A stretch of DNA of 64,000 bases from [Mycobacterium] crassicus (GTDB taxonomy: Bacteria > Actinomycetota > Actinomycetes > Mycobacteriales > Mycobacteriaceae). The stretch covers positions 186,001-250,000 of the forward strand of contig NZ_CP084029.1 in NCBI RefSeq assembly GCF_020181615.1, given 5' to 3'. Both the position numbers and the translations under genes were made by a program. Below, one piece after another: positions 54,017 through 62,112 of the stretch; position 1 is the stretch's first letter, and every line of letters starts with the position of its first letter. The notes under the pieces were generated by a model. That model was not told the DNA's origin, made no database searches, and was given only the letters and a program-made list of their open reading frames with translations.

Positions 54017-54721
54017 ATGCCTGACGAGGAGCTACCCGACGAAACCACCGAAGTGGACGACGGACTCGTCGAATCCGACGACGCCACCACCGAAGTGGCG
54101 GCGGACGATGAGACGACCCCGGACCAAAAGGCCAAGAAGGGCACTCACGCCAAGGCGGCCAAGACGTCCAAGGCGTCCTCCGGCGGGGGCCTGTCCAGCT
54201 ACGGTCTGGTGTCGGCGTTCCTCGGTCTGGTCGCGGTCGCCGCGTTGGTGTTCGGCCTCATCACCTGGTCGGCGCACCGCGACGACGTCGACGAGCGGGC
54301 CTACCGCAGCCGGGTGCTGCAGACCGCGGCAAGTTGGACCAGCGTGCTGATCAACCTGAACGCCGAGAACGTCGAGAAGGGCATGTCGCGGTTGCGCGAC
54401 AAGACCGTCGGCGAACTCAAGACCGAGTTCGACGCCGCCCTGGCGCCCTACCGTGACGTGGTGCAGCGGATCGAGTCACGCAGCAGCGGCCGGATCGAGG
54501 CGGTCGCCATCGAGCTGGAGCGCAACAATCCGGACGACCCGTCCGCCGGCGGGGCCGAGCCGCAGTCCGGCCCCGGCCGCACCGACCCGGTGATGGTGAT
54601 CGCCACGTCGGTCGCCGAGAACGTCGGCGGTCGGCCGCAGACCGTGCACTGGGCGCTGCACCTCGACGTCAGCGACGTCGATGGACACCTGATGATTTCG
54701 CGATTGAGGTCGATCCGATGA
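54017..54721 (+). CDS. omamA: Orphaned Mce-associated protein OmamA (Rv0199-like)
   Basis: A 234-residue protein: acidic, Lys/Ala-rich cytoplasmic N-terminus, one membrane helix (LVSAFLGLVAVAALVFGLITW), and a periplasmic Mam-type domain ending WALHLDVSDVDGHLMISRLRSI. In M. tuberculosis OmamA stabilises Mce1 and Mce4 complexes and supports cholesterol and fatty-acid use. The ATG at 54017 lies 7 bp after TAGCGT (54004-54009), a leaderless promoter pattern. Its stop overlaps the omamB ATG. Confidence 0.87.
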   Translation: MPDEELPDETTEVDDGLVESDDATTEVAADDETTPDQKAKKGTHAKAAKTSKASSGGGLSSYGLVSAFLGLVAVAALVFGLITWSAHRDDVDERAYRSRVLQTAASWTSVLINLNAENVEKGMSRLRDKTVGELKTEFDAALAPYRDVVQRIESRSSGRIEAVAIELERNNPDDPSAGGAEPQSGPGRTDPVMVIATSVAENVGGRPQTVHWALHLDVSDVDGHLMISRLRSIR

Positions 54722-55431
54722 GCAAGCTGGCGAACCTGAAGTCGCGGACGTTCTGGCGGGTACTGGGCATCGACATTGCCGCGCCGCTGGCTGCGATCGC
54801 CGGCGCGCTGCTGGTCGGGTTGATGCTCGACTGGCCGCTGTGGTGGGTGTCGGCCTGCTCGGTGCTGGTGCTGCTCATCGTCGAGGGCATGGTGGTCAAC
54901 TTCCTGCTGCTGCGCCGCGACGCGGTCACGGTCGGCACCGACGACGAGCGGCCCGGCCTGCGCCTCGGGGTGGTCGCCCTGGCTGCCACCTCGCTGGTCG
55001 CCGCGGCCGTACTGGGATACCTGCGCTGGACCGAGCCCGACCGCGCCCTGGAGGCGGATTCCGGGGAGGTCGTCAAGACCGCCGTCGAGATGGCGGAGGC
55101 CGCCGCGACGGTCTCGCCGGCCAACCCGGACGCGTCGATCGAGAAGGCGGCGGCCTTCATGGTTCCCGACCGGGTCAACGCCTTCCGGGAGAGCATCGGC
55201 CGGACCGCCACCGAGATGGCCAACCGCAACATCGCGGTCGAGGCGCAGTCGCTCAGTGCGGGCGTCGAGGCGCTCGGACCGTCGGCGGCCCGCGTCGCAG
55301 TGGTGCTGCGCAGCACTCAGACCGTGGCGAACCAGCAGGTCAAGCAGTCGGTGGTGCCGGTGCGGGTGACCCTGACCAAGCGCGGTGACCAGTGGATGGT
55401 CCTGGAGATGTCACCGATCCACGCCCGCTGA
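54718..55431 (+). CDS. omamB: Orphaned Mce-associated protein OmamB (Rv0200-like)
   Basis: A 237-residue membrane protein with three hydrophobic segments (about residues 16-36, 42-62 and 82-102) and a periplasmic Mam-type domain ending WMVLEMSPIHAR. It is coupled to omamA by an ATGA overlap. The extra helices set it apart from single-helix Mam proteins. It is predicted to act with OmamA on Mce complexes encoded elsewhere or at the two loci in this window. Confidence 0.85.
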   Translation: MSKLANLKSRTFWRVLGIDIAAPLAAIAGALLVGLMLDWPLWWVSACSVLVLLIVEGMVVNFLLLRRDAVTVGTDDERPGLRLGVVALAATSLVAAAVLGYLRWTEPDRALEADSGEVVKTAVEMAEAAATVSPANPDASIEKAAAFMVPDRVNAFRESIGRTATEMANRNIAVEAQSLSAGVEALGPSAARVAVVLRSTQTVANQQVKQSVVPVRVTLTKRGDQWMVLEMSPIHAR

Positions 55432-55444
55432 CACACCGGGGCGT

Positions 55445-55960
55445 CTAGAGGACGTCGGGAGCGTCGCGGTTGTGGAGTTTGACGAACCGGTCGGACAGGC
55501 GGCGCATCCGGATCATCAGTGAGGCGGGCGGGTCGACCGTGCCGTTGAGGTAGTCGCTCAAGGTGTCGGCGGGTACCCCGATGCGGGAGGCGAACTCCTG
55601 CTGGCCCAGACCGCACCGCTCGATCAGCAGCCGCATGTGACGCCCGACCTCGGCTCGTTCGTTGGTCTCCAGGTGTGCCCGGGCGCGGGACAGCACCTCC
55701 GACAGCGCTTTGGCGATGCCGTAGGGCGCGGTGCCCTCCAGCACTTCTTCGACCTGGCGGGCTGTGCGCCCGTACGGGTCGCGCTTGAGCGCCACCACGA
55801 TGAGCTGCCAGGTGGCGATATCGCCGCTCTGCAGGGCAGCGCGGATGGCGGACGTCGGCCAGAACTCGACCGGCCGGTCGGTGCCGCCGGGCCGGGAATC
55901 GGGCCTTGAACCCCCCCGCAGTGGTAGCGATCCACGGCGTCGCTCCGCAGCCAACGTCAC
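55445..55960 (-). CDS. HTH (XRE-like) regulatory protein (Rv0201c-like)
   Basis: A 171-residue protein. The C-terminal half contains a helix-turn-helix of the XRE/Cro type: LGQQEFASRIGVPADTLSDYLNG, near residues 118-140. The N-terminal half is basic, then helical. The GTG overlaps the mmpL11 stop (GTGA), so it is co-translated with MmpL11 and may regulate the locus. Targets are unknown. Confidence 0.78.
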   Translation of the reverse strand: MTLAAERRRGSLPLRGGSRPDSRPGGTDRPVEFWPTSAIRAALQSGDIATWQLIVVALKRDPYGRTARQVEEVLEGTAPYGIAKALSEVLSRARAHLETNERAEVGRHMRLLIERCGLGQQEFASRIGVPADTLSDYLNGTVDPPASLMIRMRRLSDRFVKLHNRDAPDVL

Positions 55961-58944
55961 CTCGCCTCCTCCAGCATCGCCACCGCGACCGACAGGCAGC
56001 GCTCACGGACCTGTTCCCAGTCCGTGCCGGCCCGCGGCGCGCTGTCCCCGGCGAGCTCATCATCGGGGTCGGTGGGCTCCGGTTCGGCGAGCCGACAGAC
56101 CAGTTGCGTGGCCATCCATTGTCGTTCGGCTGGTTGACCAGAGTAGTACCTGTCGATTCCGCTGAGGGCGTCAGCAACGGTTTGCGGGTCCAGTACTTCG
56201 ACGAGCTCGGCGAGCTCGGCGTAGTCCCGGCGATTGTTGCGGGCCATCAGCAGGTACCCGGTGAGACGCAATGTTTCGGCGCCGGTGGGGATCTGCAGTC
56301 GGTCACCGGTGGGCAGTTGGACGGCGGCGGTCTCCATCGGGCGGGTCCGGGCCAGCACCGGGCCCTGCAGCCCGATCTCGTTCGCCGCCCAGGCCTCGGT
56401 CTCCAGCGCGTCGAGCGCGATGGCAAGGCGTCGGCGCCACACGGTGACCGGGTGCACCGGGCGCACCGCGCGGGGCAGCGCCCGGCCCGTGCCGGTGCGG
56501 GCCTGCCAGCCACCGGTCAGCTTGGCCAGTGCGTGGCTCACCACCGTGCCGCCGGTGGGTGCCGATCCCGCCGCGACCGGCAGCGCCTCGATCTTGCTGG
56601 TCGAGACTTCGGCCAGGCCGCAGCCGCGCAGCGCCAGCGGATCACTGACACAGACCGCGTCCGGGACCAGATCTTTGAGCTTGGCCGCCGACTTCACCAC
56701 CACCCGCAAGTCGGCGCTGGGCGTGATCAGGGCGGAGATGTCGTCGGGGATCACCACCACATCGCCCAACTCCACCCTGGGCAGCGGCTTCTCGAAATCG
56801 ACCGACGGCAGGATCCAGTCCAGCCAGCGCGGCAGCCACCAGTTCCACTGATCGAACATCGCCATCAGGGCCGGCACCAGCACCAGGCGCACCACCGTGG
56901 CGTCCACCGCGATCGCCACCGCGCAGGCCACGCCCAACTCGGCGACCAGCGGCATCCCGGCGAATGCGAAACCGATGAACACCGCGATCATGATCAGCGC
57001 CGCACTGGTGATGGTGCGGGCGCTGGTGCTGACCCCATACGCGACCGCGTCATGGGTATTGCCGGACTGCAGGAAACGCTCCCGGATCCGGGTCAGCAGG
57101 AAGATCTCGTAGTCCATCGACAGGCCGAACGTCATGGCCAGCACGATCGGGGGGATGAAGCTGTCGATCGAGCCGGTCGGTGCGAACCCGAACTGCTCCA
57201 GCCAACCCCACTGGAACACCGCCACCAGGCTGCCGTAGGCGGCGGCCACCGACAGCACCGTCATCACGACGCCCTTGAACGCCAGGAACACCGATCGGAT
57301 CGAGATCAACAGCATCAGGAACGCGATCAACGCCACGAACACCAGCACCAGCGGCTCGGCCGCCGCCACCCGGTCGTCGAAATCCTTGATCAACGCGGTC
57401 GGCCCACCGACATCCACGCGCACCGACGGCGAACCGGCCGCGGCGGGCAGATGCTCGCGCATCCAGTCGACGGTCTCCCGTGCGGCCATCTCCTCGGGGT
57501 CGACGGACAGCACGGCGGACAGCAGGCCGCTGCTGTTGTCGTCGCCGAACACCGGTGGGGAGACCGAGGCGACGTTGGGGGCCCGGGTCATCTCCTCGCG
57601 GATCTCGGCGAACGTTGCCGCGTGTGCGGGGGCGGACGCGTGCGCGCCGGGGATGGTGACCAGCACCCGAACCGGTCCCAGGGCGCCGGGCCCGAGGGCT
57701 TGGGCTGCCGCGGACACCCCGCCCCGGATCTCGTGGGAGGAGTCGAACTGATGCAGCATGCTGTTGCCCAGTGACAGCGACAGTGCCGGTGCCGCCAGGG
57801 TCAGCAGGAACCCGGCGGTCACCAGAGCCGACACCCACGGGCGGCGCATCACCCACGCGGTCCAGCGGGTCCAGAACCGCGACTGTACGGTCTGCGCGCT
57901 CCGCGACCAGTGCAGCAGCGAGGACCGTTTGGCCACCGCCCGGCCGAACAGGGCCAACACCACCGGGGTCAGGCTGACCGACGCCAGCACCGCCACCGAG
58001 ACGGCCAGGATGGCTCCGGTGGCCATCGACACCAGCACCGGCGTGTTGATCAGATAGAGCCCGGTCAGGGAGGCCACCACGGTCAGGCCGGACAGCACCA
58101 CGGCCAGACCGGACGTCGCCATCGCCGCGTCGACGGCGTCTTCGGGCTGACGTCCGGCCCGCAACTCCTCGCGGTAGCGCATCAGGATGAAAAGCGAGTA
58201 GTCGATCGCCAGCGCGATCCCGAACATCGACACCGTGGAGGTGACGAACACCGACATCGTGGTGAACATCGACAGCAGATAGACCAGTCCCATGGTGACG
58301 ATCACCGTCGCGATGCCCAGCGCCAGCGGGATGGCGGCGGCCGCCAGCGAACCGAACACCGCCAGCAACACGATCAGCACGATCGGCAGGTTCCACTGCT
58401 CGGCCGCCGCGATGTCCTGCTTGGTCTTGGCCGACGCCGCCGCACCCAGTGCGCCCTGGCCGATCACGTACAGGTTCACCGAGCCGTTCTCGATCCGGCC
58501 GGGATGCTCGCCTTCGACACCGAGCTTGGCGCGCAGTTTCTTGGCGACGTCCACCGCTCCGGTGTTGTTGAAGTCCACCCGCAACGACACCACGTAGGGC
58601 CGGTCCGGCCGCGGCGCTGCCTGAGTTCTGTCGGGCACCACCGTCACGCTGGGCGTCCCCCCGGCGACCTGCTTGAGCAGCGCGACGGCGTTGTTCATGT
58701 CCTGATAGGTGGCGTCGGCGCGGGGTGCCGCCACCAGGGCCAGGGGCGATGCGCCCTGCTCAGGGAAGTGATCCTCGAGCTGGTACTGCACGTGCAGGGA
58801 CTGCGATCCCTCCACCTCGAAGCCCCCACCGGTGAGGTGGCCGGACTGGGTGGCGGCCAGGTAGAGCGAGGGGATGACAGCCAGCAGCCACCCTGTGAAG
58901 ACCACCCAGCGGTATCTGCGCAGGTTGCTGCTGAAGCGCATCAT
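55957..58944 (-). CDS. mmpL11: RND lipid transporter MmpL11
   Basis: A 995-residue RND/MmpL protein with two six-helix blocks and a large C-terminal cytoplasmic domain (about 280 residues). The proton-relay Asp-Tyr pairs are in GIALAIDYSLFIL (helix 4) and MTFGLSMDYEIFLL (helix 10). Two adjacent ATGs (58944 and 58941) could start it. MmpL11 exports monomeromycolyl diacylglycerol and mycolate wax esters and is linked to haem uptake with the Rv0203-like protein encoded divergently. It is followed by the Rv0201c-like gene with a 4-bp overlap. Confidence 0.93.
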   Translation of the reverse strand: MMRFSSNLRRYRWVVFTGWLLAVIPSLYLAATQSGHLTGGGFEVEGSQSLHVQYQLEDHFPEQGASPLALVAAPRADATYQDMNNAVALLKQVAGGTPSVTVVPDRTQAAPRPDRPYVVSLRVDFNNTGAVDVAKKLRAKLGVEGEHPGRIENGSVNLYVIGQGALGAAASAKTKQDIAAAEQWNLPIVLIVLLAVFGSLAAAAIPLALGIATVIVTMGLVYLLSMFTTMSVFVTSTVSMFGIALAIDYSLFILMRYREELRAGRQPEDAVDAAMATSGLAVVLSGLTVVASLTGLYLINTPVLVSMATGAILAVSVAVLASVSLTPVVLALFGRAVAKRSSLLHWSRSAQTVQSRFWTRWTAWVMRRPWVSALVTAGFLLTLAAPALSLSLGNSMLHQFDSSHEIRGGVSAAAQALGPGALGPVRVLVTIPGAHASAPAHAATFAEIREEMTRAPNVASVSPPVFGDDNSSGLLSAVLSVDPEEMAARETVDWMREHLPAAAGSPSVRVDVGGPTALIKDFDDRVAAAEPLVLVFVALIAFLMLLISIRSVFLAFKGVVMTVLSVAAAYGSLVAVFQWGWLEQFGFAPTGSIDSFIPPIVLAMTFGLSMDYEIFLLTRIRERFLQSGNTHDAVAYGVSTSARTITSAALIMIAVFIGFAFAGMPLVAELGVACAVAIAVDATVVRLVLVPALMAMFDQWNWWLPRWLDWILPSVDFEKPLPRVELGDVVVIPDDISALITPSADLRVVVKSAAKLKDLVPDAVCVSDPLALRGCGLAEVSTSKIEALPVAAGSAPTGGTVVSHALAKLTGGWQARTGTGRALPRAVRPVHPVTVWRRRLAIALDALETEAWAANEIGLQGPVLARTRPMETAAVQLPTGDRLQIPTGAETLRLTGYLLMARNNRRDYAELAELVEVLDPQTVADALSGIDRYYSGQPAERQWMATQLVCRLAEPEPTDPDDELAGDSAPRAGTDWEQVRERCLSVAVAMLEEAR

Positions 58945-59315
58945 GAACTGCTGGATTTCGGTTCTCCCCGCTCTCGCCCGACCGGTGCGTCGCGTGTTGC
59001 GAGCCTACCGCAGCCAGCGGATTCGCCGGAGGTTTCTCTTCGCCGCTGAGCTGCTCTGATGCTGTCCGGGAACCGCACTGTGATCAGGCCGACGTGCGCT
59101 CGGGTGGCGGGGGCGGATGGTTGCTGACAGGATGGCGAACGGATCCCGCCGGATTCGGCGAGCGGTGTAGTTCCGCGACTAGGAGATCCGGCGACGACGG
59201 GACCGTCGGACTGTGCCGCTGCTGCCGGGAGACTTCCCACCGACACCGAATACCCGAGCGCTGTCCGCAACGTGGCGGAGCAGATCGCCGATCCCGCCCA
59301 TCGTTAGGAGAATTC
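58945..59315. promoter_or_regulatory. Divergent intergenic region mmpL11 / Rv0203-like
   Basis: This 371-bp gap must hold the promoters of mmpL11 (-) and of the haem-binding protein (+). An open frame runs on the + strand from 59094 in frame with the downstream gene, but the signal peptide and TAGGAG Shine-Dalgarno place the start at 59316. I see no clear palindrome, iron-box-like motif or strong -10 here. Confidence 0.5.
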
Positions 59316-59843
59316 GTGACCGTCACCCGTGTTGCCCTGCGCCGAACTCTGTCGGGCGCCGGTGTCCTGGGAGCCGCATCCGTCGTTGTGGGCGGTGCCC
59401 TCGCCGCGGTCCTGCTCGCCACCCCGTCGGCACCGTCGGCGACCGCGGCCAAGGACCCGTGCGTGGCCAGCGAGATCGCCCGGACGGTGGGCAAGGCCGT
59501 CACCTCGGCCGGTGACTACCTCGACTCGCACCCCGAGACCAACCAGGTGGTCACCGGTGCGCTGCAGCAGCAGCCCGGTCCGCAGACGGTGGCGAACCTG
59601 AAGGGCTACTTCGACGCCAACCCGAAGGTCGGCGACGACCTGGCCAAGATCACCGCCCCGGTGACCGAGGTGGGCAACGAGTGCAAGTTGGCGGTCAACC
59701 TCCCGCAGGTGCTCGGACTGCTGCAGGCCGCACAGGCCCAAGGCGGTCTGCCGGGCGGATTGCCCGGTGGCCTACCGGTCGGGGGCCTGCCGGTGAGTGG
59801 ACTGCCGGCCGGTGGCGTAACCCAGCCGATAGCGGTTCGCTAG
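59316..59843 (+). CDS. Secreted haem-binding protein (Rv0203-like) with Gly-Leu-Pro tail
   Basis: A 175-residue exported protein: signal peptide with LSGAGVLGAASVVVGGALAAVLLA, mature domain with a Cys pair (DPCVAS and NECKLAV) and DYLDSHPETNQVVTGALQQQ, the pattern of the M. tuberculosis haemophore Rv0203. The last about 35 residues are a repetitive [22 protein letters not shown] tail absent from the 136-residue M. tuberculosis protein. GTG start with TAGGAG at 59305-59310. The tail-coding DNA overlaps the convergent Rv0204c-like gene by 149 bp. Confidence 0.85.
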   Translation: MTVTRVALRRTLSGAGVLGAASVVVGGALAAVLLATPSAPSATAAKDPCVASEIARTVGKAVTSAGDYLDSHPETNQVVTGALQQQPGPQTVANLKGYFDANPKVGDDLAKITAPVTEVGNECKLAVNLPQVLGLLQAAQAQGGLPGGLPGGLPVGGLPVSGLPAGGVTQPIAVR

Positions 59844-60972
59844 CCGCTCCGTCCCAGCCGTCGGGGTCGCAACCGGCCGCGGTATCGGTGCGGAAGACGA
59901 AGAAGAACACCACCCAGCCGACCGCCGCGACCAGCAGCCAGCTGATCATCCGGTACACCAGTACCGCGGAGATCGCGTCCGTCAGGCTCAGTCCGCTGGA
60001 CACCAGACCCGGCACCAGCACGGCCTCGACGATCAGTAACCCGCCCGGAATCAGCGGGATCGCTCCCGCCGCACGGGCGGCGGCGTAGGCGACGGTCAGG
60101 CCGGCCACCGAGGCCCGCCCGCCGGTGGCATAGGCCGCGCACGCCAGGCAGGCGACGTCGGCGACCCAGTTGAACACCGACCACCCGAATGCCGTCGATG
60201 CCTCACGGCGGCCCAGGCTGACCGACTCAAGCTGGCACAGCAACCGGCGCCACGCGGTCAGCCCGGCGTCGACGGGCTTGTCGCGCAACGAATTCACCCA
60301 CGACAGCACCCGAACGCCGATGCCGTCGATCAGCTCCGGCCGTGCCGCGACGGTCTGGGCCAGCAGCAGCAGCGCGATGAAGCCGCCGACGGTGAACAGC
60401 AGGGAGAACGGATTGTCCTTGGCGCCGAGCAGGAAAGCGCCGCCCAGACCCAGCAGCGCCAGCCCGACGGCCTGCAGCACACCCGACATCACCAACTGCC
60501 AGGAGGCCACCACCGGCGTGGCTCCCCACCGGCGTTGCTGGCGGTACAGGAAGGTCGCCGACAACACCGGGCCGCCCGGCATCGTGGTGCTCAGCGAGTT
60601 GGCGGCGTAGAACGCGGCTTCGGATCGCCACTGCGTCACGTGCACCCCGGCCGAGCCGAGCAGGGTGCGCTGGATCTGCGCGAAGCTGTGCATGGACGCC
60701 GCAGCCGCCACGATCGCGCCGAACAGCCAGCGGCCGTCGGCACGCCACAGGCTGTGCCACGCGGCGGCCAGTTGGTCCCACACCAGCACCACCTCGACGG
60801 TGAGCACCACCGCCAGCAGACCGAGGACCGCGGGGCGCACCCAGCGGTGGTTGCCGGCGGCGCGACGTTGCGGGGCCCGGGACTGATGGCCGATTACGTC
60901 GTGGGACACGAAATTAGAGGTTAGCCGCGCAGCATCGAAATTCGACGAGTCGATGTACTGTCGCTGCGGCAT
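59695..60972 (-). CDS. Lysylphosphatidylglycerol-synthase-type membrane protein (Rv0204c-like)
   Basis: A 425-residue protein with about eight membrane helices and the LPG-synthase TM region/UPF0104 pattern ([39 protein letters not shown]). Function is unknown; in M. tuberculosis it sits between Rv0203 and Rv0205 in the mmpL3-mmpL11 cluster. The last about 50 residues are Arg/Pro-rich and are read from the strand opposite the Rv0203-like tail, so the C-terminus may be spurious run-on or an unusual real overlap. The ATG at 60972 is 15 bp from the divergent Rv0205-like start. Confidence 0.8.
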   Translation of the reverse strand: MPQRQYIDSSNFDAARLTSNFVSHDVIGHQSRAPQRRAAGNHRWVRPAVLGLLAVVLTVEVVLVWDQLAAAWHSLWRADGRWLFGAIVAAAASMHSFAQIQRTLLGSAGVHVTQWRSEAAFYAANSLSTTMPGGPVLSATFLYRQQRRWGATPVVASWQLVMSGVLQAVGLALLGLGGAFLLGAKDNPFSLLFTVGGFIALLLLAQTVAARPELIDGIGVRVLSWVNSLRDKPVDAGLTAWRRLLCQLESVSLGRREASTAFGWSVFNWVADVACLACAAYATGGRASVAGLTVAYAAARAAGAIPLIPGGLLIVEAVLVPGLVSSGLSLTDAISAVLVYRMISWLLVAAVGWVVFFFVFRTDTAAGCDPDGWDGAASEPLSAGLRHRPAVHSPAGPRPVGHRAIRPADRLGPVRPAAVRAPAGG

Positions 60973-60987
60973 CGTTACGCTACCGGA

Positions 60988-62112
60988 ATGTCAGCCAGCG
61001 CAGAGGAATCCGTACATCCGACGGTGCGCAAGGCGGCCGCGTGGGCCTGGCGACTGCTGGTGCTGTTCGCCGTGGTGGCGGTGGTGGGGCTGGTCGCCCG
61101 GCGCCTCGAGGTGATCGTCGTCCCGGTGGCGCTGGCGCTTATGATGTCGGCGCTGCTGCTGCCCGGCGTGGACTGGCTGGACCGGCGCGGAGTGCCGCGG
61201 GGCCTGGCGGTGTTCCTGCTGCTGCTCGGCGGCCTGGCGGTGCTGGCCGGGCTGCTCAGCTTCGTGGTCGACCAGTTCATCGACGGCGTACCCGGGTTGG
61301 TCGAACAGGTCACGCAGGTGATCAGCTCCACCCAGCGCTGGCTCGTCGAAGGGCCCCTGCACCTGAGCAGCGATCAGATCGACAGTGTCGGCGACACCGT
61401 GGTCCACGGGCTGCGCGACAACCAGGCCAAGTTGACCAGCGGAGCACTGTCGACGGCCGAGGCCATCACCAAGATCTTCACCGGCGCTTTCGTCGTGCTG
61501 TTCACCCTGATCTTCTTCCTCTACGGCGGCCGGGATATCTGGCAGTTCACCGTCAAGTTCTTCCCGAGCCAGGTGCGTGAGCGGGTGCACGCCGCCGGCA
61601 TCGCCGGCTTCGAATCGTTGATCGGCTACGTCCGGGCCACCTTTCTGGTGGCGCTGGTCGACGCCGTCGGAATCGGGATCGGACTGGCGGTCATGGCCGT
61701 GCCATTGGCCCTGCCGTTGGCGTCCCTGGTGTTCCTGGGTGCCTTCATCCCGCTGATCGGTGCGGTGCTCACCGGACTGCTGGCCGTGCTCGTCGCACTG
61801 ATCGCCAAGGGCTGGATCTACGCGTTGGTCACCTTGGGGCTGATCATCGCGGTCAACCAGTTGGAGGCCCACGTGTTGCAGCCGCTGGTGATGGGCCGCG
61901 CGGTCTCGATTCACCCGCTGGCGGTGGTGCTGGGCATCTCCACGGGCGGAGTCCTGGCGGGCATCGTCGGCGCGCTGCTCGCGGTCCCGACGATCGCCTT
62001 CATCGATCGCGTGGTGCGGGCACTGACCGCATCGGGGGAGCCGGCCGAATCGGAACCGGCGTCCGACGGGATCAGTAACGGCCCTCCCGACGCAGCAGTT
62101 CAGCCGCGCTGA
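60988..62112 (+). CDS. AI-2E-family permease (Rv0205-like)
   Basis: A 374-residue membrane protein of the AI-2E transporter family (PerM/UPF0118) with about eight helices and the signature [20 protein letters not shown], then [26 protein letters not shown]. Rv0205 (PerM) of M. tuberculosis is linked to cell division and persistence under low magnesium. The ATG at 60988 lies 6 bp after TACGCT (60976-60981), so the transcript is leaderless and its promoter lies in the start region of the divergent gene. The 3' end overlaps mmpL3 by 41 bp. Confidence 0.85.
   Translation: MSASAEESVHPTVRKAAAWAWRLLVLFAVVAVVGLVARRLEVIVVPVALALMMSALLLPGVDWLDRRGVPRGLAVFLLLLGGLAVLAGLLSFVVDQFIDGVPGLVEQVTQVISSTQRWLVEGPLHLSSDQIDSVGDTVVHGLRDNQAKLTSGALSTAEAITKIFTGAFVVLFTLIFFLYGGRDIWQFTVKFFPSQVRERVHAAGIAGFESLIGYVRATFLVALVDAVGIGIGLAVMAVPLALPLASLVFLGAFIPLIGAVLTGLLAVLVALIAKGWIYALVTLGLIIAVNQLEAHVLQPLVMGRAVSIHPLAVVLGISTGGVLAGIVGALLAVPTIAFIDRVVRALTASGEPAESEPASDGISNGPPDAAVQPR

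Noticed and set aside
55906..57774. 622-residue + strand frame within mmpL11
   Set aside because: Antisense to a clear MmpL11; His/Arg/Gln-rich nonsense translation with no domain.
59094..59315. Longer start for the haem-binding protein
   Set aside because: The extension would put 74 Arg/Gly-rich residues before a perfect signal peptide; TAGGAG at 59305-59310 supports GTG 59316.
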